From contig NZ_VZPV01000001.1 of the NCBI RefSeq assembly GCF_008801405.1, positions 2,046,001 to 2,110,000 on the forward strand: a DNA stretch of 64,000 nucleotides, given 5' to 3'. Of the stretch, positions 25,062 through 33,631 are shown one piece after another. Position 1 is the first letter of the stretch; each line of letters begins with the position of its first letter. A program made the translations under genes and the position numbers. The DNA comes from Ralstonia insidiosa. GTDB taxonomy: Bacteria > Pseudomonadota > Gammaproteobacteria > Burkholderiales > Burkholderiaceae. The notes below the pieces were generated by a model. The model did not search any database. It saw only the letters and a list, made by a program, of their open reading frames with translations, and was not told where the DNA came from.

Positions 25062-25256
25062 ATGTCCATCTTTGACGAGAACGAGCACCGCGAGGCCTTC
25101 TGGGAAACCGTGCGCCAGGCCATCGAGGCGCGCGAGCAGGCCGATGAAGCGCGCCGCTCCGGCCGTATGACCGGGCTGGCAATCGGCCTGTCGCTGGCCG
25201 CCCTGGCCGTTGCCTTGATGGCGTGGCGGCATCGCTCAACGGACGATGCGGCTTAA
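25062..25256 (+). CDS. Small single-helix membrane protein
   Basis: 64 residues, not recognised. A charged N-terminal half (FDENEHREAFWETVRQAIEAREQADEARR is helical and amphipathic) precedes one membrane helix, GLAIGLSLAALAVALMAW, and a short tail. GGGAAG lies 7 bases before the ATG at 25062. It lies 105 bases downstream of the MHS transporter and before the siderophore locus, with no obvious link to either. Confidence 0.6.
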   Translation: MSIFDENEHREAFWETVRQAIEAREQADEARRSGRMTGLAIGLSLAALAVALMAWRHRSTDDAA

Positions 25257-25308
25257 GGGCGTCTTGCCGCCGCGCGCCCATTCTTAGTACTCCCTTTCGA
25301 ATCCCCGT

Positions 25309-25338
25309 TTGCGAACAGGGTTGTTCGACCCCTACAAT
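25309..25338 (+). promoter_or_regulatory. Promoter of the ECF sigma factor gene
   Basis: TTGCGA (25309-25314) and TACAAT (25333-25338) are separated by 18 bases. The -10 box overlaps the left end of the Fur box, so Fur-iron would block RNA polymerase directly. The expected transcript start is about 25345. Confidence 0.6.
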
Positions 25339-25354
25339 GAGAATGATTCTCATT
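25336..25354. promoter_or_regulatory. Fur box
   Basis: AATGAGAATGATTCTCATT is a perfect 9-1-9 inverted repeat with the GAGAATGATTCTC core of Fur sites. It lies 62 bases before the sigma-factor start codon and overlaps the predicted -10 box. Fur bound to ferrous iron would repress the sigma factor, and hence the whole locus, when iron is plentiful. Confidence 0.93.
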
Positions 25355-25415
25355 TGTATGGGCGCCATGTGTACGTGGTTGCGTGCGCGCGTCCGGTCCA
25401 TTTCCGGGAGCCCGC

Positions 25416-25934
25416 ATGCCGGCCGTTCAGCCCAATCCGCTGCACGACATCGACGCGCTTTACGTGTGTCACAGCGATTGGCTGTTCGCCTGGCTGCGCA
25501 GGAAGCTCGCGTGCCCGGAGGAGGCGGCGGATGTGCTGCACGACACGTTCATGCGCGTACTGGCCGTGCCGGATGCGTTGAGCGAGGTGCGCGAGCCGCG
25601 TGCTTACCTGACCACCACCGCCAAGCATCTGATGATCGATCGTGCGCGCCGGCGGCGTGTCGAGTGTGCCTGCCTGGATGAGCTGACGTTGCGATGCGAG
25701 CAGTTTGGTCATGCACCGTCGCCCGAGCAGCGCATGGCACAGGCGCAGACGCTGCAGCACACGAGCACGATGCTGGAAACGCTGTCGCCCAGCGCGCGCG
25801 AAGCCGTTCGCCTGCGCTACATCGAAGGGCAGTCCCATGCGTGCATTGCCGAGCAGCTTGGCAAATCAACGCGCATGGTGCGCAAGTACCTCGTGCAAGC
25901 GGTTGAGCGTTGTTCGACGTGCATGAGGGCCTGA
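25416..25934 (+). CDS. ECF RNA polymerase sigma factor, FecI/PvdS-like (iron starvation)
   Basis: 172 residues. Region 2 appears as YVCHSDWLFAWLRRKL followed by EEAADVLHDTFMRVL and ARAYLTTTAKHLMIDRARRRR-like segments (residues 15-80). Region 4 has TLSPSAREAVRLRYIEGQSHACIAEQLGKS (about 120-155), which matches the FecI-type iron-regulated sigma factors. The ATG at 25416 has GGGAG upstream; a GTG 33 bases earlier is less likely. No FecR-type anti-sigma gene is next to it, which suggests control through Fur-regulated supply, as for PvdS, rather than by a surface signal. Likely targets are the receptor and siderophore genes downstream. Confidence 0.9.
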   Translation: MPAVQPNPLHDIDALYVCHSDWLFAWLRRKLACPEEAADVLHDTFMRVLAVPDALSEVREPRAYLTTTAKHLMIDRARRRRVECACLDELTLRCEQFGHAPSPEQRMAQAQTLQHTSTMLETLSPSAREAVRLRYIEGQSHACIAEQLGKSTRMVRKYLVQAVERCSTCMRA

Positions 25935-26019
25935 TCGAAAAAAAGTTCCAGATCGAGTTCCGCTTTTGCCGTGTGGATCGTCGATGGGTGTGGAAATCAC
26001 ACGCATCTTCCAACACACC

Positions 26020-28233
26020 ATGCCAAAGCACATCAACACAACAACAGTTTTTCCATCTGAAACGACTTGCCCGATTTCCGGCCCGACGCTGCGCCCGTTG
26101 GCGCTTGCTGCACGGCTGACTTGCGTAGTGCTGCTGGGGGCAGCGCTACCCGCGCAAGTGATGGCGCAGAGTACCACCGCCGAGGTGAATGCCACGCTGC
26201 CCACCGCGACCGTCGTCGGCCGCGGCGAGACAGCGCAGAGCCCCGGCAAGGGCTTTGTTGCCAAGCAAAGCTCGGCAGGCACCAAGACCGATACGCCGAT
26301 CATCGAGACGCCGCAGTCGATCTCGGTGATCACGCAACAGCAGCTGGAAGACCAGCGGCCGCGCGGCTTGTCGGAAGCGCTCAACTACACGACGGGCGCG
26401 TTCACTGGGCTGGTCGGGGCAGCCAACCGCTATGACTACGTTGCGCTGCGCGGCTTCAATGACGCCAGCGTCAACAACGCGCTGCTTGATGGCCTGAGCC
26501 TTCAGGGCGATCAGGGCAGCTACAGCTCGTTCCAGATCGATCCGTATTTCCTGCAGCGCATTGACGTGCTCAAGGGGCCGGGTTCGGTGTTGTTCGGGCG
26601 CGCTTCGCCAGGGGGCGTCGTGTCACTCGTCAGCAAGAAGCCGCTGTTCCAGCCGTATCACGAAGTCGAGTTGACGGTGGGCAACCGCAACCGTGTTGAA
26701 GGGGCATTCGACATCTCTGGCCCAGTGGATCAGAACGGCGTGATGGCCTTCCGCGTGACAGGCTTGGGACGCGGCATGGATTCTCAGTTCCAGCACGTGC
26801 GGGAAGAGCGCTTTGCCATCGCGCCGTCGTTGGCCATCAACTTCACGCCGAACACGCACCTGTTGCTGCAGGCCTATCTGCAGCAAGATCCGGAAGGCAG
26901 CTTCAACAGCGGCGTGCCGGCGGAGGGCAGCCTGTTCCCGCACAACGGCCGCACCATCTCGCGCTACTTCTTCGACGGCGACCCGACAGTCGAAAAATTC
27001 CGCCGCACCCAGCGCATGCTGGGTTACCAGTTCGAGCACATGTTCAATGACGCGTGGACGGCGCGCCAGAACTTCCGATACATCTACGGTGACGTGCGCA
27101 TGCGCCAGATCTACGGCTACGGCTGGGCCGATGCGAACAACCTCACGCGCTATTACGCTGGCGCCAAGGAGGCCACGCACGCCTACACGGTCGATAACCA
27201 GCTCGAAGGCAAGTTCACAACCGGCCCCGTCAAACACACGCTGCTGGTTGGCCTGGATTACCAGAAGCGCCACGTCGATGGCTTTTGGGAATCCGGCAGT
27301 GCAGACCCGATCAACGCATTCAACCCGGTCTATGGCAATCCGGGTCTGACGGGTGTGACGGCGACGCCGATAGACCGCTGGCTGGAGCAGACCGGCGTGT
27401 ACTTGCAGGACCAGATCGCCATCGACCGCTGGCGCTTCACACTGGGCGTGCGTGAAGACCACGCCAAGGCATCCAACCTGTATGGCACGGGCACCCCGTC
27501 AGAGTGGAGCGGCTCGAAGTTCACCAAGCGTGCGGGCGTGGTCTACCTGTTCGACAACGGTATCGCCCCGTACTTCAGCTATGCCGATGGCTTCAACCCG
27601 AGCATCCGGACGGACCAGCGGGGCAATCTGCTGCAACCGGCCACGGCCAAGCAGTTCGAGGCGGGTGTGCGTTATCAGCCTAAGGGCTCGAGCACGATGC
27701 TGTCGGCCGCCGTGTTCAACCTGGAACAGGAGAACATCGCCAACCGGCCATCTGCCCAGGTCTACTACGTGCCCACTGGCAAGGTGCGTACGCGCGGGCT
27801 GGAACTGGAGGCGCGTTCACAGATCACGGATAACGTTTCGCTGCTGGCCAACTACACGTTCACCGACATGAAGTTTGTCGAGTCCACCGAAGGCTTCGTG
27901 GGCAACACGCCGTACCAGGCGCCGCGCCATATGGCATCGGTGTGGGGCGATTGGACCTTCATGCCCGGCTACACGGCGGGTGTGGGGGTGCGCTACGTTG
28001 GCACGAGCTATGGCGACAGCGCCAACAGCTTCAAGGTGCCGCCGTACACACTGGTCGATTTGATGCTGCGTATCGATCTCGCGCGCTGGGACCCATCGCT
28101 CAAGGGTGCAAAGTTGCAGTTGTCGGCAAAGAATCTCTTTAATAAAGCGTATGTGGCATCTTGCATGAACAGCAACTACTGCTATTGGGGTGATGCGCGC
28201 AGCGCAATGGCAACCATTTCGTATCAATGGTAA
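26020..28233 (+). CDS. TonB-dependent siderophore receptor
   Basis: About 737 residues: outer-membrane uptake of a ferric siderophore, driven by TonB. A signal peptide ends near LPAQVMAQ. A TonB-box-like LPTATVVGRGE is followed by the plug (TDTPIIETPQSISVIT to VLKGPGSVLFGRASPGGVVSLVSKKP, about residues 85-210). The 22-strand barrel then ends in the aromatic residue of ATISYQW. There is no room before the plug for an STN signalling domain, so the receptor probably does not signal to the adjacent sigma factor. Starts at 25984 and TTG 25966 are in frame; 26020 gives the most normal signal peptide. The gene lies 85 bases after the sigma factor. The last 100 bases are less GC-rich than the rest. 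Confidence 0.92.
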   Translation: MPKHINTTTVFPSETTCPISGPTLRPLALAARLTCVVLLGAALPAQVMAQSTTAEVNATLPTATVVGRGETAQSPGKGFVAKQSSAGTKTDTPIIETPQSISVITQQQLEDQRPRGLSEALNYTTGAFTGLVGAANRYDYVALRGFNDASVNNALLDGLSLQGDQGSYSSFQIDPYFLQRIDVLKGPGSVLFGRASPGGVVSLVSKKPLFQPYHEVELTVGNRNRVEGAFDISGPVDQNGVMAFRVTGLGRGMDSQFQHVREERFAIAPSLAINFTPNTHLLLQAYLQQDPEGSFNSGVPAEGSLFPHNGRTISRYFFDGDPTVEKFRRTQRMLGYQFEHMFNDAWTARQNFRYIYGDVRMRQIYGYGWADANNLTRYYAGAKEATHAYTVDNQLEGKFTTGPVKHTLLVGLDYQKRHVDGFWESGSADPINAFNPVYGNPGLTGVTATPIDRWLEQTGVYLQDQIAIDRWRFTLGVREDHAKASNLYGTGTPSEWSGSKFTKRAGVVYLFDNGIAPYFSYADGFNPSIRTDQRGNLLQPATAKQFEAGVRYQPKGSSTMLSAAVFNLEQENIANRPSAQVYYVPTGKVRTRGLELEARSQITDNVSLLANYTFTDMKFVESTEGFVGNTPYQAPRHMASVWGDWTFMPGYTAGVGVRYVGTSYGDSANSFKVPPYTLVDLMLRIDLARWDPSLKGAKLQLSAKNLFNKAYVASCMNSNYCYWGDARSAMATISYQW

Positions 28234-28525
28234 TTAAGATTTATTCACGCAATCATCATCCTGCTTGTGTAGTATTGTGACTTAGCTTGTTGCCCGGCGG
28301 CTTTTTATTGAAGTCGTCGGGCGAGTCAGCATCTATCCTGATATCGCATCCGCGATATTCCATGATCCTTCAGCGGCCGGCACGCATCGGTCGTGATCTG
28401 CTCCCCACCTGAATTTACCTAGTCTAGGCGCGGCCTGATGCCGCCAGCCAACGGGAAACGTGTGCACGTTCGCTCGGCTGGAGTCTTGTTGTCATCGCTT
28501 TTGTAAATCAGGAGGTTCAAACGTG
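28234..28525. other. AT-richer intergenic region with palindromes upstream of alcA
   Basis: 292 bases without a gene, visibly less GC-rich than the surroundings. GCCCGGCGGC pairs, with two G-T wobbles, with GTCGTCGGGC near 28292-28323, a hairpin without a T tract that may end receptor transcription. ATATCGC (28341-28347) and GCGATAT (28352-28358) form a perfect 7-base inverted repeat. CCTAGTCTAGG (28418-28428) is a perfect palindrome with two CTAG-type halves, rare in GC-rich genomes. No Fur box is visible. AGGAGG at 28510-28515 is the ribosome site for alcA. I could not identify the promoter. Confidence 0.55.
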
Positions 28526-29893
28526 ATGGAATCAGAAGTTCATGACTTTATTGCCATTGGGTTGGGTCCGTTTAATTTAAGCCTGTCTTGTCTGGCGGAA
28601 CCCATTGCCGATTTGAATGGGTTATTTCTGGAGCGGGCGCCGGAATTCAATTGGCATCCTGGTATGCTGATTGATAACACCACATTGCAGAATCCATTCC
28701 TGGCGGATCTTGTCAGTTTGGCGGATCCAAAAAGCCGCTTCAGCTTCCTGAATTACTGCAAGCAGGAAGGCAAGATCTATTCGTATTACTTCCGCGAGAA
28801 CTTCTACCTGAGCCGGGCGGAGTACAACCGCTATTGCAAGTGGGTCGTCGCGCAGCTCACCTGTGCGCGCTTCCACCACGACGTGCAGGCGCTGGCCTAT
28901 GACGCGCAGCGTGGCTGCTACGTGGTCTCGGGCTTTCGCGGCGCGGAGTGCGAGCCGTTCGTCCTCCGTGCACGCAAGCTGGTGCTGGGCGTGGGGTCGT
29001 CGCCGTCGTTCCCGGCGTGCGTGCGGCGCGATGGCCACCGCTATCTGCACACCGCGGATTACATCGACGTGCGTGAATCGCTGCACGAGAAACGCTCCAT
29101 CACCATCGTCGGCAGCGGGCAAAGCGCGGCAGAGGTCTACTACGACCTGCTCAAGGAGAGCGACAAGCACGACTACCGCCTCGTCTGGATCACACGTTCT
29201 CCGCGCTTCTTCCCGATGGAGACCACCAAGCTCACGCTGGAGATGTTCTCGCCGGACTACATCGACCACTTCTACAGCCTGCCCGACGGCCGCAAAGATG
29301 CCATCGTTCGTGCGCAGGACAGCCTGTACAAGGGCGTGAACACCAGCCTGATCAACCAGATCTACGACCTGCTCGACGACAAGCGCAAGGTGGGCGAATT
29401 GCGCACGCACCTGATCACCAATTGCGAGCTGCAGGCGTGCCGCCACGACGCCGCCACCGGCACTTACGAGATCGAGTTCCAGCAGGTCGACAGCGGTGCG
29501 CGCTATGCCCATCGCACAGAAGGGCTGGTGCTCGCCACGGGTTACGAGCAGAACATCCCGGCGTTCCTTGATGGCATCCGCCACCGTCTGCGCTGGGATG
29601 CCAAGGGCCGCTACCAGCTCTCCCGCAACTACGCGGCAGACGTCAATGGCAGCGAGGTCTACGTGCAGAACGCGGGCCTGCACACGCACGGCGTGACCAA
29701 TCAGGACATTGGCATGAGCTGCTATCGCAACTCCTACATCATCCGAGAGCTGACCGGCGTTGAGCACTACAAAATCGAGCCGCGTGTGGCCATCCAGGAT
29801 TTTGCGATTCCGGCCACACCGGAGTTCATCCCGCTGGCGGCTGAGCGGAGCATCACCGAGCGCGTGAAGGAGCCCATCGAGGAAGCCGTATGA
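28526..29893 (+). CDS. alcA: Amine N-hydroxylase, AlcA/PubA-type (lysine/ornithine/putrescine N-monooxygenase family)
   Basis: 455 residues of the flavin- and NADPH-dependent N-hydroxylase family (IucD, PvdA, AlcA). It N-hydroxylates a primary amine to start hydroxamate formation. FAD-binding motif: FIAIGLGPFNLSLSCL (residues 8-23). NADPH-binding motif: ITIVGSGQSAAEVYYDLL (about 190-207). Late FAD/substrate motif: GLVLATGYEQNIP (about 330). Family and neighbours (AlcB-, AlcC- and AlcE-like) point to putrescine as substrate, though lysine or cadaverine cannot be excluded. AGGAGG lies 10 bases before the ATG; a GTG immediately before it is an alternative. The first 250 bases use AT-rich codons unlike the rest of the gene. 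The stop overlaps the exporter start (ATGA). Confidence 0.9.
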   Translation: MESEVHDFIAIGLGPFNLSLSCLAEPIADLNGLFLERAPEFNWHPGMLIDNTTLQNPFLADLVSLADPKSRFSFLNYCKQEGKIYSYYFRENFYLSRAEYNRYCKWVVAQLTCARFHHDVQALAYDAQRGCYVVSGFRGAECEPFVLRARKLVLGVGSSPSFPACVRRDGHRYLHTADYIDVRESLHEKRSITIVGSGQSAAEVYYDLLKESDKHDYRLVWITRSPRFFPMETTKLTLEMFSPDYIDHFYSLPDGRKDAIVRAQDSLYKGVNTSLINQIYDLLDDKRKVGELRTHLITNCELQACRHDAATGTYEIEFQQVDSGARYAHRTEGLVLATGYEQNIPAFLDGIRHRLRWDAKGRYQLSRNYAADVNGSEVYVQNAGLHTHGVTNQDIGMSCYRNSYIIRELTGVEHYKIEPRVAIQDFAIPATPEFIPLAAERSITERVKEPIEEAV

Positions 29894-31137
29894 CGCTGCG
29901 CAACACCATCATCCTGATGACGGTGTTTGCCGTCATCAGCGATGCGATCCTGATCCCGTTCTATCCGCAGTTCTTCGCGTCGCGCTATGGGCTGGACAGC
30001 CCCGTGCACGTAGGGGCGTATGTGGCCGCCATCTCGATTACCGTCATGTGCACGTTGCCCCTCTGGGCACGTGTGGCCAAGCGCGTGGAGCCGCTGTACC
30101 TGCTGGTCTACACGCAGTTCGCAGCCGGCACCTTCAGCCTGCTCAGTGACTGGGCGCCGAACGTGGTGACGTACTGGGTGCTGTCGATGCTGATGTTCAT
30201 GTGCAAGAGCAGCTACCTGCTGATGTATCCGTACATGATGCGGCTCACGCCCAAGGCGCAGCACGCGGCCACGGTGGGCACCCTCTCGGTGGTGGTGCAC
30301 TTTGGCGCCATCTTCGGGGCGGTGGTGGGCGGTCTTGTGCTGCAGACATGGGGGCCGCGCGCCAGCATCGTCGCCATGGCGGCGGGCGATTTCTTCCAGA
30401 TGGGTGTGTGCATGCACCTGATCCGCAGCGGCAAGATCGTGCGCGTCAACTCGGGCGAGCATGCCGAGGCGGCTGCCGCTGAAGCCGCACGCGTGCCGCG
30501 CACCGGCTGGCGCGACCGCCTGCCGATCCTGCGCCTTGCACTGGTGATGCTGGTGTTCGACTTCAGCGCGTACCTCATCCGCCCGTTCTTCTCGGTGTAC
30601 TGGCAGCAAGTGTCGGGGCTCGACAGCGAGTTCGTCTCGGGCATGGCGTTTGCCATTCCGGGCGTGGTCGCCATCGTGGCGCTGCGGTTGCATGCCCGTA
30701 TTCGTGCGCGTGGCGGTCAGTTGCCGGATCACACCGTGGGCAACCTGTTGCTGGGCATGGTGGGCCTGCTGCTGCATGCGGCGCCCAACCCGATGTTGAT
30801 CGTGCTCGGGCGCGTGCTGTACGGCTGGGCGCTGTTCCAGATCATCGTGAAGCTGGAGGTGAACCTGTTCCGGCTTTCTACGCCGCAGCGCTATGCGCAC
30901 GACTACAGCATCACCAATTTCTTCCAGAACATGGGGGTGCTGCTGTCTTCTTTTGCGGCAGGGGCGATCGTCAATCGCTACGGGCTGCATCTGCCGTTCT
31001 TGCTGGCCGCTGGGGGCTTTGTGCTGACGGCGGTGCTCGATCGGCTGATCTTGAATGTGCCCAGCGCCGGCCATGCAGATGACTCGGGCAGGGCAGAGGC
31101 ACCCGCCAACCTGGAGGCGCCGGTCCATGCCAACTGA
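29890..31137 (+). CDS. MFS transporter, probable siderophore exporter (AlcS-like)
   Basis: 415 residues with about 12 helices, drug:H+ antiporter-like. It opens NTIILMTVFAVISDAILIPFYPQFFASRYG, resembling MFS exporters found in NIS siderophore clusters. The position between the N-hydroxylase and the acyltransferase, with start and stop overlaps on both sides (4 and 11 bases), means it is translated with the biosynthetic genes. Export of the finished siderophore, the role of AlcS in Bordetella, is the best guess; ferri-siderophore import is the alternative. A frame-shadow on the other strand is ignored. Confidence 0.85.
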   Translation: MTLRNTIILMTVFAVISDAILIPFYPQFFASRYGLDSPVHVGAYVAAISITVMCTLPLWARVAKRVEPLYLLVYTQFAAGTFSLLSDWAPNVVTYWVLSMLMFMCKSSYLLMYPYMMRLTPKAQHAATVGTLSVVVHFGAIFGAVVGGLVLQTWGPRASIVAMAAGDFFQMGVCMHLIRSGKIVRVNSGEHAEAAAAEAARVPRTGWRDRLPILRLALVMLVFDFSAYLIRPFFSVYWQQVSGLDSEFVSGMAFAIPGVVAIVALRLHARIRARGGQLPDHTVGNLLLGMVGLLLHAAPNPMLIVLGRVLYGWALFQIIVKLEVNLFRLSTPQRYAHDYSITNFFQNMGVLLSSFAAGAIVNRYGLHLPFLLAAGGFVLTAVLDRLILNVPSAGHADDSGRAEAPANLEAPVHAN

Positions 31138-31729
31138 TGCCCACACCATCCACCGCCGCGCCGATGCCGAAAGCGCGCCTTACACCGATGCGGACGGTTT
31201 CACCTTCCACCTGCTGCGCATTCCGGAAGACATCCCGATGCTGCACCGCTGGTTTCAGCCGGAGCGCGCCTCGTTCTGGCTGATGCGCGACAAGACGGAA
31301 GCCGAGGTCGGTCAGGTCTATCAGAACCTGATGGACTCCGGCCACGCCACCGCGTATCTCGTGTGGCAAGGCGGTCGCCCGGTCTTCCTGGCCGAGTGCT
31401 ACGACCCCGCCCACGATCGCATCCGCACGTTCTACGACGTACAACCGGGCGACCTCGGCATGCACATCTTCATCGGGCCATCGGATGTGCACATTGCCGG
31501 CTACACGCGCGCGGTGTTCTTCGCACTCATGCGTTTCATGTTCGATCGCCTGGGCGCGGCACGCATCGTGGTCGAGCCCGACGCCAACAACACACGCATT
31601 CACGCCATCAACCGCGCAGCCGGTTTTGTCTACGACCGCAACGTCGCCTTTACCGAAAAGATCGCCAGTCTCGCCTTCTGCACTCGGCAGGATTTTGAAC
31701 AAGCTACCAGCGCCACCGCCATTGCTTAA
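31127..31729 (+). CDS. alcB: Siderophore acyltransferase, AlcB/IucB-type (GNAT)
   Basis: 200 residues, similar in length to AlcB. It transfers an acyl group (succinyl in alcaligin, putrebactin and bisucaberin; acetyl in aerobactin) from CoA to the N-hydroxyamine. Motifs: RIPEDIPMLHRWFQPERASFW near residue 25, a family-typical substrate-side segment; AYLVWQGGRPVFLAECYDP near 75; DLGMHIFIG near 110; and the CoA-binding end of the GNAT fold, RIVVEPDANNTRIHAINRAAGF, near 145-165. The ATG at 31127 has GGAGG upstream and overlaps the exporter gene by 11 bases. The frame is open upstream inside that gene, but those starts are not needed. Confidence 0.9.
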   Translation: MPTDAHTIHRRADAESAPYTDADGFTFHLLRIPEDIPMLHRWFQPERASFWLMRDKTEAEVGQVYQNLMDSGHATAYLVWQGGRPVFLAECYDPAHDRIRTFYDVQPGDLGMHIFIGPSDVHIAGYTRAVFFALMRFMFDRLGAARIVVEPDANNTRIHAINRAAGFVYDRNVAFTEKIASLAFCTRQDFEQATSATAIA

Positions 31730-31744
31730 ACCAAAGGATTCGCC

Positions 31745-33631
31745 ATGAACGTCACGATCCACAATCAGCTCTCGCAACATCCGGCCCAGGCAGCCGCCCA
31801 CCTCACGCCGGAAGTCTGGGCGCAGGCCAACCGACTGCTGTTGCGCAAGGCGATTGCCGAATATGCGCACGAACGCATCCTGGAGCCCGAGTACCTGCAT
31901 GCCACCGCTGGCGGCTTCGCGCTGTACCAGGTGTTTTCGGATGACGGCAAGGTTTGCTACCAGTTCGAAGCGCAGCAACTCGCGCTGCGTCACTGGTTCA
32001 TCCAACCGGAATCGATTCGCCGTCTGGTCGAGGGGGCCCAGCAACCGCTCGACGCGCTGCAATTCATCATCGAATGCCGTCAGCGGCTTGGTATTCGTGA
32101 CGAGCTGCTGCCCATCTACCTCGACGAGATCAGCAGCACGCTGTTCGGCAGCGCGTTCAAGCGCATGAAGGCCGATGCACCCAGCAGTGCACAACTGGCC
32201 GAGGCCACCGACTTCCAGGCCATCGAAGTTGCCATGATCGAAGGGCACCCCGGTTTCGTCGCCAACAATGGGCGCCTGGGCTTCACCTCCGTCGACTACC
32301 AGGCCTATGCGCCCGAGGCGGGTTCCGATATCCGCGTGATCTGGCTGGCTGTACACAAGGATCACGCCACACCGTCAACGCTTTCCACGTTGAACTATGC
32401 GCAAATGCTGGCCGAAGAACTCGGCCAGGACACGGTGGACGATTTCACACGCCAGGTTGCCGAAAAGGGCGTGGACTCTGCCGACTATCACTTCATGCCC
32501 GCGCACCCGTGGCAGTGGTTCAACAAGCTGTCCATCGCGTTTGCGGGCTATGTGGCGCAGCGCAAGATCATCTGCCTGGACTACAGCGCCGACCACTACA
32601 TCGCCCAGCAATCCATCCGCACATTCTTCAACACGAGCGATCGCACCAAGCGCTATGTGAAGACGTCGCTGTCGATCCTGAACATGGGCTTTATGCGCGG
32701 GCTCTCGCCGTACTACATGTCGGGCACGCCGGCCATCAACGAGTTCATCAAGGAACTGGTCTCGAAAGATGGCTTCCTGCGCGAGAACGGTTTCACCATC
32801 CTGCAGGAAGTGGCGGCCATCGGTTTCCGCAACTTCTACTACGAGGCGGCCATTCCGGTGGATACGCCGTACAAGAAGCAGTTCTCGGCGCTGTGGCGCG
32901 AGAACCCGCTGCCGCTTCTCAAGCCGGGCGAGCGCCTGATGACGATGGCGGCGCTGCTGCATGTCGACAAGGACGGCCATGCGCTGATGCCTGAGTTGAT
33001 CCGCCGCTCGGGCCTGCCGGCGCTCACGTGGGTGCGCCAGTACCTGCAGGTGTATCTCACGCCGCTGCTGCATTGCTTCTACGCTTACGAGCTGACTTTC
33101 ATGCCGCACGGCGAGAACCTCATCCTCGTGATGGACAACCACGTGCCCGTGCGCGCCATCATGAAAGACATTGCCGAGGAATGCGCCATCCTCGACATCA
33201 AGGCACGCGAATGGCTGCCCGAGCGTGTGCAGCGCCTGGCGGTGGAGGTACCGGACAACTTCAAGCTGCTCGGCATCTTCATCGACGTGTTCGATGGCGT
33301 CCTGCGCCACATCAACCACGTGCTGGTGGAGAACGCTTGCTGCACCGAAGACCAGTTCTGGGGCGCCGTGGCCGATTGCGTCTACGACTATCAGGACGCC
33401 CATCCGGAGCACGCCGCCAAATACGCGCACTACGACATGTTCGTGCCCGAGTTCCTGCACTCGTGCCTGAACCGCTTGCAGCTCGGCAACAACGTGCAGA
33501 TGGTTAACCTGGCCGACCCGGCATCGAGCCTGAAGATCGCAGGCAATCTGGTCAACCCCATCGCCAGGTTCCGTCGTGCGGCACCTGCCGTGCACGCCGA
33601 AGCAACAGACGCGGTGGAAGCGGCGGCATGA
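31745..33631 (+). CDS. alcC: NIS siderophore synthetase, AlcC/PubC-type (IucA/IucC family)
   Basis: 628 residues, close to AlcC. An ATP-dependent, NRPS-independent synthetase that joins and then cyclises N-hydroxy-N-succinyl-diamine units. Motifs: MIEGHPGFVANNGRLGF (about 160-176, the substrate/ATP GHP motif in the form seen in the AlcC/PubC/DesD group), MPAHPWQWFNKL (about 245), and KTSLSILNMGFMRGLSPYYM (about 305-325), followed by the FhuF-like C-terminal domain of the family (about 380-590, with HCFYAYELTFMPHGENLIL). AAAGGA precedes the ATG. The stop overlaps the next gene by 4 bases (ATGA). Confidence 0.93.
   Translation: MNVTIHNQLSQHPAQAAAHLTPEVWAQANRLLLRKAIAEYAHERILEPEYLHATAGGFALYQVFSDDGKVCYQFEAQQLALRHWFIQPESIRRLVEGAQQPLDALQFIIECRQRLGIRDELLPIYLDEISSTLFGSAFKRMKADAPSSAQLAEATDFQAIEVAMIEGHPGFVANNGRLGFTSVDYQAYAPEAGSDIRVIWLAVHKDHATPSTLSTLNYAQMLAEELGQDTVDDFTRQVAEKGVDSADYHFMPAHPWQWFNKLSIAFAGYVAQRKIICLDYSADHYIAQQSIRTFFNTSDRTKRYVKTSLSILNMGFMRGLSPYYMSGTPAINEFIKELVSKDGFLRENGFTILQEVAAIGFRNFYYEAAIPVDTPYKKQFSALWRENPLPLLKPGERLMTMAALLHVDKDGHALMPELIRRSGLPALTWVRQYLQVYLTPLLHCFYAYELTFMPHGENLILVMDNHVPVRAIMKDIAEECAILDIKAREWLPERVQRLAVEVPDNFKLLGIFIDVFDGVLRHINHVLVENACCTEDQFWGAVADCVYDYQDAHPEHAAKYAHYDMFVPEFLHSCLNRLQLGNNVQMVNLADPASSLKIAGNLVNPIARFRRAAPAVHAEATDAVEAAA

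Noticed and set aside
28503..28525. TAAAT and CGT before alcA as a PvdS-type iron-starvation promoter
   Set aside because: The spacing is 13 bases rather than 16-17, and the pair overlaps the ribosome site.
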